Under the pieces are notes generated by a model that was not told the origin of the DNA, ran no database searches, and worked only from the letters and a program-made list of their open reading frames with translations. 64,000 bases of DNA, taken from assembly GCF_000718135.1 (NCBI RefSeq), contig NZ_JOEM01000007.1, forward strand, positions 248,001 to 312,000. The letters are read 5' to 3'. The DNA comes from Streptomyces cyaneofuscatus. Lineage in GTDB: Bacteria > Actinomycetota > Actinomycetes > Streptomycetales > Streptomycetaceae. The translations under genes were made by a program, and so were the position numbers. Of the stretch, positions 33,704 to 41,664 are shown piece by piece (position 1 is the stretch's first letter; each line of letters begins with the position of its first letter).

Positions 33704-34836
33704 GGGCGCTGCACGTCATCACCGGGCTCGGTGTCGGCGGGGCCGAGCAGCAGTTGCGGCTGCTGCTGCGCCATCTGCCGGTGGAGTGCGACGTGGTGAC
33801 GCTCACCAATCCGGGCCCGGTGGCGGACGGCCTGCGGGCCGACGGAGTGCGCGTCATCCACCTGGGGATGCGCGGCAACCGGGACCTGTCGGCCGTCGGA
33901 CGGCTGACCCGGCTGATCCGCGACGGCCGCTACGACCTGGTCCACACCCACCTCTACCGGGCCTGTGTGTACGGGAGGATCGCCGCCCGCCTCGCCGGCG
34001 TCCGGGCGGCCGTGGCGACCGAACACTCCCTGGGGCGCGCCGAGATCGAGGGCCGCCCGCTGACCCGGGGCATCCGCGCCCTCTACCTCTCCACCGAGCG
34101 GCTCGGCGCGGCCACGGTCGCCGTCTCCTCCACGGTCGCCGGGCGGCTGCGGGACTGGGGAGTGCCCGCCGAGCGGATCCGGCTGGTGCCCAACGGCATC
34201 GACGCGGACCGCTACCGCTTCGACCCGGACCGGCGGCTCGCCGTGCGGGCGGCGCTGGGGATCCCCGACGACGCATTCGTGGTCGGCGGGGTGGGCCGGC
34301 TGGTGCCCGGCAAGCGCTTCGACGTGGCGGTACGGGCGGTCGCCGCGCTGCCGGGGGCCCGGCTGCTGCTGGCCGGTGACGGGCCGGAGGCCGGGGCGCT
34401 CAGGACCCTGGCGGCCGAGCTGGGGGCGGCGGACCGGATCCGCCTCCTCGGGGAGTGCGGCGCGGGCGGAAGCGGCCCGGTGCCCGGGATCCCGGCCCTG
34501 CTCAGCGCCGTCGACACCTTCGTGTCGACGTCCCGCGAGGAGTCCTTCGGGCTTGCAGCCGTGGAGGCGCTCGCCGCCGGGCTGCCCGTCCTGCACGACG
34601 CCTGCCCGGCCATCGACGACCTGTCCGCCGCCCACGCCCCGGGGGCCACCCGGATCGCCGGGAGCCCCGACGAGCTGACCGCCGTGCTGCGGCAGCGGAT
34701 ACAGGCCCGCCCGGACCGCAGCCCGCCGCCGCGGGCCGTCGGCCACTACGACATCCGGCGCAGCAGCGAGCGCCTGATGGACGTGTACGCGTACGCCCTC
34801 GACACCGCCCCACCGAACCGGAGAGCCCTTTCATGA
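33700..34836 (+). CDS. Glycosyltransferase family 4
   Basis: The protein has 378 aa from GTG 33700 (GTGA overlap). Clear GT4 features are present: 'HVITGLGVGGAEQQLRLLLRHL' at the N-terminus, 'LVPNGIDADRYRF', 'GVGRLVPGKRFDVAVRA' and 'TSREESFGLAAVEALAAGLPV' in the donor domain. It extends the repeat unit. The sugar donor is unknown. Confidence 0.8.
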   Translation: MRALHVITGLGVGGAEQQLRLLLRHLPVECDVVTLTNPGPVADGLRADGVRVIHLGMRGNRDLSAVGRLTRLIRDGRYDLVHTHLYRACVYGRIAARLAGVRAAVATEHSLGRAEIEGRPLTRGIRALYLSTERLGAATVAVSSTVAGRLRDWGVPAERIRLVPNGIDADRYRFDPDRRLAVRAALGIPDDAFVVGGVGRLVPGKRFDVAVRAVAALPGARLLLAGDGPEAGALRTLAAELGAADRIRLLGECGAGGSGPVPGIPALLSAVDTFVSTSREESFGLAAVEALAAGLPVLHDACPAIDDLSAAHAPGATRIAGSPDELTAVLRQRIQARPDRSPPPRAVGHYDIRRSSERLMDVYAYALDTAPPNRRALS

Positions 34837-35534
34837 CCGAGTCTCCCGAGCAGCAGCGCTCCGCCTTCCTGCGGAAGCGGCTGCGTACCGCCCCCGCCCA
34901 GCTGCGCACCGCCCTCACCCGGCTGCCCCACTGGTGGCCCCTGCCCGTCAGTGTGCTGCTCGGCACCGCGTCCGGGCTCTCATACGGGCTGCTCGCCTCC
35001 CCGCAGTACGAGGCCACCAGTTACGCCATGGCGGTCGCCGAGGAGGAGGCGGTCCCCGGGGCCGCGCTCGGCTACGCCCAGTCCTACGGGCGCCTCGTGA
35101 CGAGCGACGCGACCCTCTCCTACGCCCAGGGGGCGGCCGGTGAGCCGGTGCGCGCCCTGCGCTCCCAGGTCCGCTCGGAGACCTCCCCCGACTCGCCGAT
35201 GATCTCGGTGACGGGCACCTCCGACAAGGCGGGCAAGGCGGCCGACATCGCCAACGCGGTCATCGAGGCCGTCATCGTGAGCAGCGGCCATGTCTCCAAG
35301 GACACCGGGGTGAAGCTGATCAAGTTCACCCACGCCATGAAGCCGGACCAGCCGGTCTCGCCGTCGGTGCCGCTGGGCACCGCCGTGGGCGCGGCCGCGG
35401 GCGGCCTGCTGGGCGGGCTCGTCCTGCTCGTCCGCCCCCGCCGCGCGGGCTGGAGCGTCTCCGCCCAGGTGCCCGGACCGACCACCGCCGAGGACCACAC
35501 CTCCACCACCGACGACCGGGAGCTCGTGCGATGA
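34833..35534 (+). CDS. Wzz-like chain-length/Lps biosynthesis membrane protein
   Basis: The protein has 233 aa from ATG 34833 (ATGA overlap). There is one membrane segment near residue 38 ('WPLPVSVLLGTASGLSYGLLA') and a second near 190, with an extracellular helical region between, the topology of Wzz/polysaccharide co-polymerases. It lacks a Tyr-kinase domain. It probably controls chain length or organises export of the polysaccharide. Confidence 0.65.
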   Translation: MTESPEQQRSAFLRKRLRTAPAQLRTALTRLPHWWPLPVSVLLGTASGLSYGLLASPQYEATSYAMAVAEEEAVPGAALGYAQSYGRLVTSDATLSYAQGAAGEPVRALRSQVRSETSPDSPMISVTGTSDKAGKAADIANAVIEAVIVSSGHVSKDTGVKLIKFTHAMKPDQPVSPSVPLGTAVGAAAGGLLGGLVLLVRPRRAGWSVSAQVPGPTTAEDHTSTTDDRELVR

Positions 35535-36679
35535 CGGCCGACCGGGCGGGCAGCCTCACCGTGACGCTCTGCCGTGACTTCCGGGAGTTCGGCGCGCTCG
35601 CCGGGGAGTGGGACGCGCTGCACCGCCGCTGCGCCACCGCCACCCCGTTCCAGAGCCACGCGTGGCTCCATTCCTGGTGGATCTCCTACGGTCAGGAGGG
35701 GAGGCTGCGGGTCCTGCTGGTGCGCCGGTCGGGGCGGCTGATCGGGGCGGCGCCGCTGATGCTGGTGCACCGTCCGATGCCGCTGCTGGTGCCGATGGGC
35801 GGGGCGATCTCCGACTTCTTCGACATCCTGCTGGACGAGGAGGAGGCCGGGTACGCGGTCGGGGCGCTCCAGCGGGGTCTGGACCGGGCCGCCCGGCACA
35901 CCGTGGTCGACCTGCGGGAGGTCCGGCCGGACGCGTCGGCGCAGCTGCTCTTCGGGCGGTGGCCGGGCGCGCGGAGCCGGCTCACGGACTCGACGTGCAT
36001 GGAGCTGCCCGCCCGGCCGCTCGGCGACCTCGTGGGCCGGCTCACCGGCTCGCGGGGCCAGCGGCTGCGGGCCAAACTGCGCAGGATCGAGGCGCTGGAC
36101 GTGGAGGCCCGCACGATCCCGCAGGACGGCGTGCCGGCGGCCATCGGGACCCTGCTGCGGCTCCACGAACTCCAGTGGCGGGACCGGGGGGTCAACCCGG
36201 AGCACCTGCGGGCCCGGTTCTCGGACCACCTGGTCCGCTCGGTGGGCCGGATGGTGGGCGACGGTACGGCCGCCGTCACCGAGTTCCGGATGGGCGGCGA
36301 GGTCGTGGCGGCCAACCTGACCCTGCAGTCGGGGCATCTGGCGGGCGGCTACATGTACGGGGCGGACCCGGGGCTGCGGGACCGGAAGGTCGATGTGTCG
36401 ACGATGCTGCTGCGCGAGGTCTCCCAGCAGGCCTCGGACAGCGGCCGTGAGGTGCTGAGCCTGCTGCGCGGCGCGGAGCAGTACAAGAACCACTGGCAGC
36501 CGGTCACGGTGGTCAACCAGCGGCTCCTGCTGGCCCGCCCTGGTCTGGAGCCGCTGCTGCGGCTGCGGGAGTCGCAGGTGGCGGTACGGGAGCGGGCCGT
36601 GGAGACCGTGAAGACCCGGTTCCCCGCCGCGCGCGACTGGCACGGGCGGCTTACCACGCTTCCCGTCATCGGACGGTGA
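35531..36679 (+). CDS. GNAT/FemAB-like acyltransferase (CelD/BioF2 type)
   Basis: The protein has 382 aa, overlapping the Wzz-like gene (ATGA). The region 'GALAGEWDALHRRC', 'PFQSHAWLHSWWISYG' and the C-terminal 'SLLRGAEQYKNHWQP' are hallmarks of the CelD/BioF2-like GNAT family found in exopolysaccharide clusters. It probably transfers an acyl or aminoacyl group to the polymer. It is the last gene of the operon. Confidence 0.75.
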   Translation: MTADRAGSLTVTLCRDFREFGALAGEWDALHRRCATATPFQSHAWLHSWWISYGQEGRLRVLLVRRSGRLIGAAPLMLVHRPMPLLVPMGGAISDFFDILLDEEEAGYAVGALQRGLDRAARHTVVDLREVRPDASAQLLFGRWPGARSRLTDSTCMELPARPLGDLVGRLTGSRGQRLRAKLRRIEALDVEARTIPQDGVPAAIGTLLRLHELQWRDRGVNPEHLRARFSDHLVRSVGRMVGDGTAAVTEFRMGGEVVAANLTLQSGHLAGGYMYGADPGLRDRKVDVSTMLLREVSQQASDSGREVLSLLRGAEQYKNHWQPVTVVNQRLLLARPGLEPLLRLRESQVAVRERAVETVKTRFPAARDWHGRLTTLPVIGR

Positions 36680-36734
36680 GGCGGGCCGCGACAGGCCGTG
36701 GGACAACACCGGAAACATCGCCTTCGCGTCGATC

Positions 36735-36762
36735 CGTTACCGTCCGGCGCCTCTCGCGTTGT
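36735..36762 (+). promoter_or_regulatory. BldN-like promoter of the chaplin gene
   Basis: CGTTAC (36735-36740), a 16-bp spacer and CGTTGT (36757-36762) resemble the recalled sigma-BldN consensus CGTAAC-N16-CGTTGA, one mismatch in each hexamer. Chaplin genes are known BldN targets, so the context fits. It lies 57 bp upstream of the chaplin start. Confidence 0.6.
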
Positions 36763-36818
36763 CAGGGCATGCGGGCCTCGTGCTCCGCAGCAACCCCCCT
36801 TCCTTACAAGGAGTTCTG

Positions 36819-37100
36819 ATGTCGCGTATTACGAAGGTCGCCGCTGTCATGGCGGGCACCGGTGCCCTCATCGCCGGCGGCGCCGGCATGGCCTCCGCGG
36901 ACGCCGGCGCACAGGGTGCGGCCATCGGGTCCCCCGGTGTCCTCTCGGGCAACGTCGTCCAGGTCCCGATCCACGTGCCGGTCAACATCTGCGGCAACAC
37001 CGTCAACGTGATCGGGCTGCTCAACCCGGCCTTCGGCAACACCTGCGTCAACGCCGACGGTGGCCACGACGACAAGGGCGACTACGGCTACGGCCGCTGA
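36819..37100 (+). CDS. Short chaplin
   Basis: The protein has 93 aa from ATG 36819 (AAGGAG five bases upstream). A Sec signal peptide ends at an Ala-rich 'MASADAG'. The chaplin domain follows: 'GSPGVLSGNVVQVPIHVPVN', then C58 and C76 in 'NICGNTVNVIGLLNPAFGNTC', which form the disulphide. It lacks the second domain and sortase signal of long chaplins. It self-assembles into amyloid-like films on aerial hyphae. Adjacency to melC2-melC1 recalls the chpG-melC2-melC1 order of S. coelicolor. Confidence 0.9.
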   Translation: MSRITKVAAVMAGTGALIAGGAGMASADAGAQGAAIGSPGVLSGNVVQVPIHVPVNICGNTVNVIGLLNPAFGNTCVNADGGHDDKGDYGYGR

Positions 37101-37121
37101 TCACCCCCGCTGCACCGAAGC

Positions 37122-37154
37122 GGCCGGCTCCCTCCTTCCCGGAGGGGGCCGGCC
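37122..37154. terminator. Convergent terminator between chaplin and melC2
   Basis: A 14-bp inverted repeat (GGCCGGCTCCCTCC at 37122-37135 against 37141-37154, one wobble pair) lies between the two convergent genes and should terminate both. Confidence 0.8.
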
Positions 37155-37170
37155 GTTTCGCCGTGCGCGC

Positions 37171-38034
37171 TCAGGCGTAGCGGTAGATCTTGCTGTGGTC
37201 GAGGAGCTTCCTGGGGGTGACGTTCCACGGGGGCATCGGGTCGTCGAGCCCGAAGACGTAGTCACGGTCCCGGCCGGGTGAGGCGGGCTTGCGGCCCGGC
37301 AGGTAGGCGGCCTTGGGGTGCGCCTTGCGCCAGCGGTCCCAGAGCAGGTCGATGAACGAGTGGTGGAGCCAGAAGACCGGGTCCTCGGGGGAGGCGGCCC
37401 CGGCCATCGGGCCGCCGACCCACTGGTGGACCCGGTTGTGGTTGCCGACGTTGCGCACCCGGTGGATGCCCCAGCCCTCGATGCGGTTGCGGAACCCCTC
37501 GGTGCTGATGCTGTTCCACGGCTCGGTGTCGTAGACCGGGTCCTTCAGCGCCCGCGCCACGTCGTCGGCGGTGGGGAGGGAGACCGGGTTGTTGCCGGGC
37601 CTGCCGAAGTTGCGGGTGAGCCAGTTCTGGTCGGTGACCCCGCGGCCGACACTCCAGTTGCCCGTGGCGTAGGCGAACGGGCCGGTGGTGACGCGCCGGT
37701 CGCCGGCCCGGCCGTTGCCGCCGAGGAAGTCCTCCGCCCAGAGCGAGGAGGTGGTCGAGCGGTCCTTGGTCCAGTCCCAGTAGGGGACGCTCACCCCCGG
37801 GTCGACGGCCTGGAGGGCCCGCTCGAACTCCAGCAGGTAGCGGCGGTGCCAGGGGAAGAACGAGGACGTCATATGGGCGGGGCGCGGACGGTTCTCCGTG
37901 TCCATGACGTAGAACTCGCGGTGCATGACGACGAAGTCGTCGTAGCGGCCCGACTTCTTGAGCTTCAGGATCGCGTCGACGAGACGCCGCTTCTCGGTGC
38001 GCGTGAGGTCGCGCTGGTTCTTGCGGGTGTACAC
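37171..38034 (-). CDS. melC2: Tyrosinase MelC2
   Basis: The protein has 287 aa from GTG 38034. The six copper His match MelC2 spacing: CuA H38, H54, H63 and CuB H199, H203 with H224/H225 in 'DPVFWLHHSFIDLLW'. It oxidises tyrosine to DOPA and dopaquinone for melanin. It carries no signal peptide and is exported bound to MelC1, encoded 37 bp upstream on the same strand. Confidence 0.9.
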   Translation of the reverse strand: MYTRKNQRDLTRTEKRRLVDAILKLKKSGRYDDFVVMHREFYVMDTENRPRPAHMTSSFFPWHRRYLLEFERALQAVDPGVSVPYWDWTKDRSTTSSLWAEDFLGGNGRAGDRRVTTGPFAYATGNWSVGRGVTDQNWLTRNFGRPGNNPVSLPTADDVARALKDPVYDTEPWNSISTEGFRNRIEGWGIHRVRNVGNHNRVHQWVGGPMAGAASPEDPVFWLHHSFIDLLWDRWRKAHPKAAYLPGRKPASPGRDRDYVFGLDDPMPPWNVTPRKLLDHSKIYRYA

Positions 38035-38071
38035 CGGTTCCGTTCCTCCTGGTTCATGTGCGGTGCGACGC

Positions 38072-38560
38072 TCACTTGTGGTGCCACGTGCGCCTGTGGT
38101 CGGGGAGCGCGAGGCGGGCGGTGCCGAGCTCGTCCACGGCGGCGCGGGCCGTCTCACGGAGCGTGGGGAACGACTCGTAGTGCGTGACGTCGCTCAGATA
38201 CGTGCCGTCCGCGCGCCGCATGACGTGCAGCGGGCGGCCGTCGATGCGGATCTCCGTGACCGGCTCGGTGCCGTGGGTCCCGGCGCCGCCCGCCTCGCCG
38301 GCCGGGACCAGGACGGTCACCGATCCGCGGATCTCCCGGCCCCGGTACATCTCGGCGAACTCCTCCGCCCCGGCGGCGGTGTGGCCGGGCCCCTGCGCGG
38401 GCGCGGAGGCGGTGCCCGGCCCGTGGTCGTGGACCGGCAGGAGGACCGCGGCGGTGCCTCCGGCGACGGCCGCGGTGAAAGCGGTGCGCAGGACGATCCG
38501 GCGCGACGGACCGCGTGTTCCCCGCGGTGCGCCACCGCCCGGATCCGTGGTTCGGCTCAT
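38072..38560 (-). CDS. melC1: Tyrosinase cofactor MelC1
   Basis: The protein has 162 aa. A Tat signal (SRRIVLRTAFTAAVAGG) is followed by a His-containing linker and the conserved 'FAEMYRGREIRGS', 'IRIDGRPLHVMRRADGTYLS' and 'VTHYESFPTLRETARAAVDEL' typical of MelC1. It delivers copper to apo-tyrosinase and provides its export signal. The linker is poorer in His than in some MelC1 proteins. It is the first gene of the mel operon, divergent from the P450 gene. Confidence 0.85.
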   Translation of the reverse strand: MSRTTDPGGGAPRGTRGPSRRIVLRTAFTAAVAGGTAAVLLPVHDHGPGTASAPAQGPGHTAAGAEEFAEMYRGREIRGSVTVLVPAGEAGGAGTHGTEPVTEIRIDGRPLHVMRRADGTYLSDVTHYESFPTLRETARAAVDELGTARLALPDHRRTWHHK

Positions 38561-38774
38561 GGTGACTGCCTCTCGTTGATACCCCTCGGGGCTGCTGTTG
38601 CTCGCGATGGTGGCAACGAGGCGGCGCCGAAACGGTTCTCGTGGCGCGGTGTCCCGCGCGTTCCGTCAAACGCGTGACCGTGCACGGCCATCCGCGCGGG
38701 AGGCCCGCGTCGCGCGGTGCGCGGGGCGCACCGGACCGGACGATGGCCGGGCGAACTCGTGGAGGTGGATGGAC

Positions 38775-40055
38775 ATGACCGTTCCGCATCAGGTGTCCGA
38801 CGATCGTGCGGCCCGCATCGATCTCGCCGACCCGGCCTTCTGGCAACTGCCCCGTCCGGAGCGGCTTGCCGCCTTCGCCCGGCTGCGGCAGCTGGAGGCC
38901 CCCGTGCTCTTCACGCCCCGGCCGGGCACCGCCCGTACCTCCGGCAAACCGTTCTACGCCCTGGTGCGCCACGCGGACGTGCTGACCGCGAGCCGTACCC
39001 CGAAGGTCTTCGCGAGCGCGCCGGGGGTCACCACCCCGGAGCCGGCCGGCTGGGCGAAGGCGCTGTTCGGGAACTCGATGGTCAACATGGACGGGCCCGA
39101 GCACGCGGCGCTGCGCCGGATCATCTCCCGGCGCTTCACCCCCCGGCTGCTCGCCGCCACCGAGGAGAACATCGGCCGGCTGGCCGGGCGGCTGGTGGAC
39201 GAGATGATCGCCGAGCGCCCGGGCGACTTCATGCCGTCGGCGGCCTCAAGGCTGCCGCTGGAGGTGATCTGCGACCTGATGGGCATCCCCGGGGAGCACC
39301 GGCCGCGGATCGCCGCGCAGATCGACCACGCCTCCGAGCATGTCGGCGTCGAGCGCCGGGGCCGGGCCAGGCTGCGGATCCCCGGCCGCGGGCTCGCGTC
39401 GCTGGCGATGATGCAGCTCGTCATGGCGCGTCTGGCGCGGGAGCGGCGCCGCCGCCCGCAGGACGACCTCGTCTCGGCCCTGGTGCGCGCGGACATCGAG
39501 GGTGAAGGCGTCTCCTCGCGGGATCTGGGCGCCTTCTTCTCGCTGCTGCTGGTGGCCGGGGTGGAGACCACGCGTAACGCGATCGCGCACGGGCTGTTCC
39601 TGCTGGACCGGCACCCGGAGCAGCGGGAGCTGCTCCGTTCGGACTTCGACCGGTACATCGGGGGTGCCGTCGAGGAAATCGTCCGCCATTCGACGCCGAT
39701 CATCCAGTTCCGCAGGACCGTCGTATCGGAATACGAGCTGGGCGGCCGCACCTTTCTTCCCGGGGAGAAAGTCGCACTGCTCTACGCGTCCGCCAATCGC
39801 GATGAATCGGTTTTCACCCGTCCGGATCTCTTCGACATCACCCGGTCGCCGAATCCGCACCTGGGTTACGGGGGAGGCGGCCCGCACCACTGCCTCGGCG
39901 CCCACCTGGCCCGCCTCGAAATGACGGCCCTGTTCCGGGAACTGCTCACCCGACGGCCCGTCATCCGGCGGACGGGCGATCCGAAGCTGGTCGATTCGAA
40001 TTTCGACAACCGCGTCGGTTCCCTGCCCTTCACCCTCGACTCCACCGTCACCTGA
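38775..40055 (+). CDS. Cytochrome P450
   Basis: The protein has 426 aa. GGAGG (38761-38765) sits best for ATG 38775; ATG 38769 is only three bases away. I-helix 'LLVAGVETTRNAIAHG', the ExxR motif in 'EEIVRHSTPIIQFRR' and the heme-binding 'HLGYGGGGPHHCLGAHLAR' with its Cys are present. It resembles bacterial class I P450s of the CYP124/125/142 kind that act on lipids or steroids. No ferredoxin gene is adjacent. The substrate is unknown. Confidence 0.85.
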   Translation: MTVPHQVSDDRAARIDLADPAFWQLPRPERLAAFARLRQLEAPVLFTPRPGTARTSGKPFYALVRHADVLTASRTPKVFASAPGVTTPEPAGWAKALFGNSMVNMDGPEHAALRRIISRRFTPRLLAATEENIGRLAGRLVDEMIAERPGDFMPSAASRLPLEVICDLMGIPGEHRPRIAAQIDHASEHVGVERRGRARLRIPGRGLASLAMMQLVMARLARERRRRPQDDLVSALVRADIEGEGVSSRDLGAFFSLLLVAGVETTRNAIAHGLFLLDRHPEQRELLRSDFDRYIGGAVEEIVRHSTPIIQFRRTVVSEYELGGRTFLPGEKVALLYASANRDESVFTRPDLFDITRSPNPHLGYGGGGPHHCLGAHLARLEMTALFRELLTRRPVIRRTGDPKLVDSNFDNRVGSLPFTLDSTVT

Positions 40056-40178
40056 ACGGCCCGTTCACAACGCCGCATACGATAAATGGACCGCTCTATT
40101 CGCGTGGGGTGCAGGATGATGAAACTCTCTTCCCATCGGGCCGAACCGGCCGGAATTTCCTTGCAGCCAGGAGGAGTC

Positions 40179-41435
40179 ATGCCGGCCAAGCGCCGAATCG
40201 TCACCACATGCATCGCCGCGGCCGTCCTCAGTCTCCTGGCGGGCGGCGGTATCGCCGGGCAGCTGCCGCCGGGCACCGATTCCGTGGACAGCGCCGCGCC
40301 GGGGCCGCAGGGCAGCAGGGGCTCCGGCTCCACCGCGCACGGCGCCTACCTGGACTACGGGCCCGCCGGGGTGAGCAGGATGGCGGACCTGTCCCGCTGG
40401 CTCGGCGGCGCCGAGCTGCGCGTGGGGCACACCTACCTGCCGGGCGACCTGTGGGTGAACATCGAGGGGACCCCCGACTTCCTGGACGCCTGGGCCGACT
40501 GGCGCAAGGCGGACGAGGACCGGATGTTCGTCCTCAACGTGCCCATGCTGGAGCGGAACGAGGAGCGCGTCCCGGACGCCCAGGTCCGCCGTCTGCTGCG
40601 GTCCGGGGCGGCGGGCGACTACGACCAGCACTTCACCAGGCTGGCGGAGCGCCTGGTCTCCCTCGGTGTGCCGGATACGGTGATCGTGCTCGGCTGGGAG
40701 ATGAACGGCACCACGTACACCCATCGCTGCGGTCCCGATCCGGCGTCCTGGAAGGCGTACTGGCAGCGGATCGTGACGGCGATGCGTGCGGTGCCGGGCC
40801 AGGAGTTCCGGTTCGACTTCACGCCCAGCCGGGGGCGGGACGCGGTGCCCTGGACCGACTGCTACCCGGGGGACGACGTCGTCGACATCATCGGGATGGA
40901 CTCCTACGACCAGCCGCCGGGCGAGTCCTTCGACGACCAGATCAACGATCCGTACGGCCTCCAGAAGCACGTCGACTTCGCGGCGGAGCGCGGCAAGCCG
41001 ATCTCGTTCCCGGAGTGGGGGCTCTTCCGCAACGGTGACAATCCGGAGTACATGCGCCGGATGCTCGACTGGATCGACCGGCACCAGCCGCTGTACCAGA
41101 CGATCACGGACTACTGCCCGCACGGGGTGTGGCAGTGCAAGAGCAATCCGCGCGCCTCGAAGGTGTTCCGGACGAAGCTCGCCGACATGGCCGCCCCGGT
41201 GAAGCCCGCGCCTCCCAGCACGGCCCCGAGCCCGACGCCTTCCCCGACACCGCCTCCGACTCCGACCCCGAGCCCGACCGTCCCGCCGGCCGTACAGCCG
41301 TCGCCCACGCCGTCGGTGCAGCCCACCCCCACCGCCCCCGAGGCGCTGGCCACCCGCAGGTGGTGCGTCACCGTGCCGTTCGGGGACTGGCTGGGGCAGT
41401 GGCTGAAGGAACGCCGGATCTGCTTCCGCTACTGA
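40179..41435 (+). CDS. Secreted GH26-like glycoside hydrolase
   Basis: The protein has 418 aa from ATG 40179 behind GGAGGAG. A signal peptide (RRIVTTCIAAAVLSLLAGG) precedes a TIM-barrel region with 'VLGWEMNGTTYTHRCG' (probable acid/base Glu) and 'ISFPEWGLF' (probable nucleophile Glu), as in GH26 mannanase or beta-glycanase relatives. A Pro/Thr-rich linker (about 350-395) leads to a short Cys-containing tail. It may trim the exopolysaccharide made upstream or degrade mannans. Confidence 0.7.
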   Translation: MPAKRRIVTTCIAAAVLSLLAGGGIAGQLPPGTDSVDSAAPGPQGSRGSGSTAHGAYLDYGPAGVSRMADLSRWLGGAELRVGHTYLPGDLWVNIEGTPDFLDAWADWRKADEDRMFVLNVPMLERNEERVPDAQVRRLLRSGAAGDYDQHFTRLAERLVSLGVPDTVIVLGWEMNGTTYTHRCGPDPASWKAYWQRIVTAMRAVPGQEFRFDFTPSRGRDAVPWTDCYPGDDVVDIIGMDSYDQPPGESFDDQINDPYGLQKHVDFAAERGKPISFPEWGLFRNGDNPEYMRRMLDWIDRHQPLYQTITDYCPHGVWQCKSNPRASKVFRTKLADMAAPVKPAPPSTAPSPTPSPTPPPTPTPSPTVPPAVQPSPTPSVQPTPTAPEALATRRWCVTVPFGDWLGQWLKERRICFRY

Positions 41436-41449
41436 CCGCGCGCATGGAA

Positions 41450-41484
41450 ACGGCTCCGGCCCTCCTCTGGGGAGCCGGAGCCGT
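41450..41484. terminator. Terminator of the GH26-like gene
   Basis: A perfect 11-bp inverted repeat (ACGGCTCCGGC at 41450-41460, complement 41474-41484) follows the GH26-like stop codon by 14 bases. Confidence 0.75.
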
Positions 41485-41664
41485 CCACCCACACGGGTCC
41501 AGCGCGGGGGCAGATGGACAAGCAACCGCTTGTCACTCCCCCAACGGGGACACAGCCCGCCGCGTCACGCCGCCGAACGGGCGAAAGCCCGTACGCCGGA
41601 GCGGGCCGCTGCGCACTCGGGGGTGACGCGCGACCATGGAAACCTAGAGATGGTGGTGAGGTGC

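Noticed and set aside
41220..41330. Repetitive CCGACxCC stretch that might look like a repeat array
   Set aside because: It encodes the Pro/Thr-rich linker of the GH26-like protein, so it is a coding repeat, not a CRISPR or mobile element.
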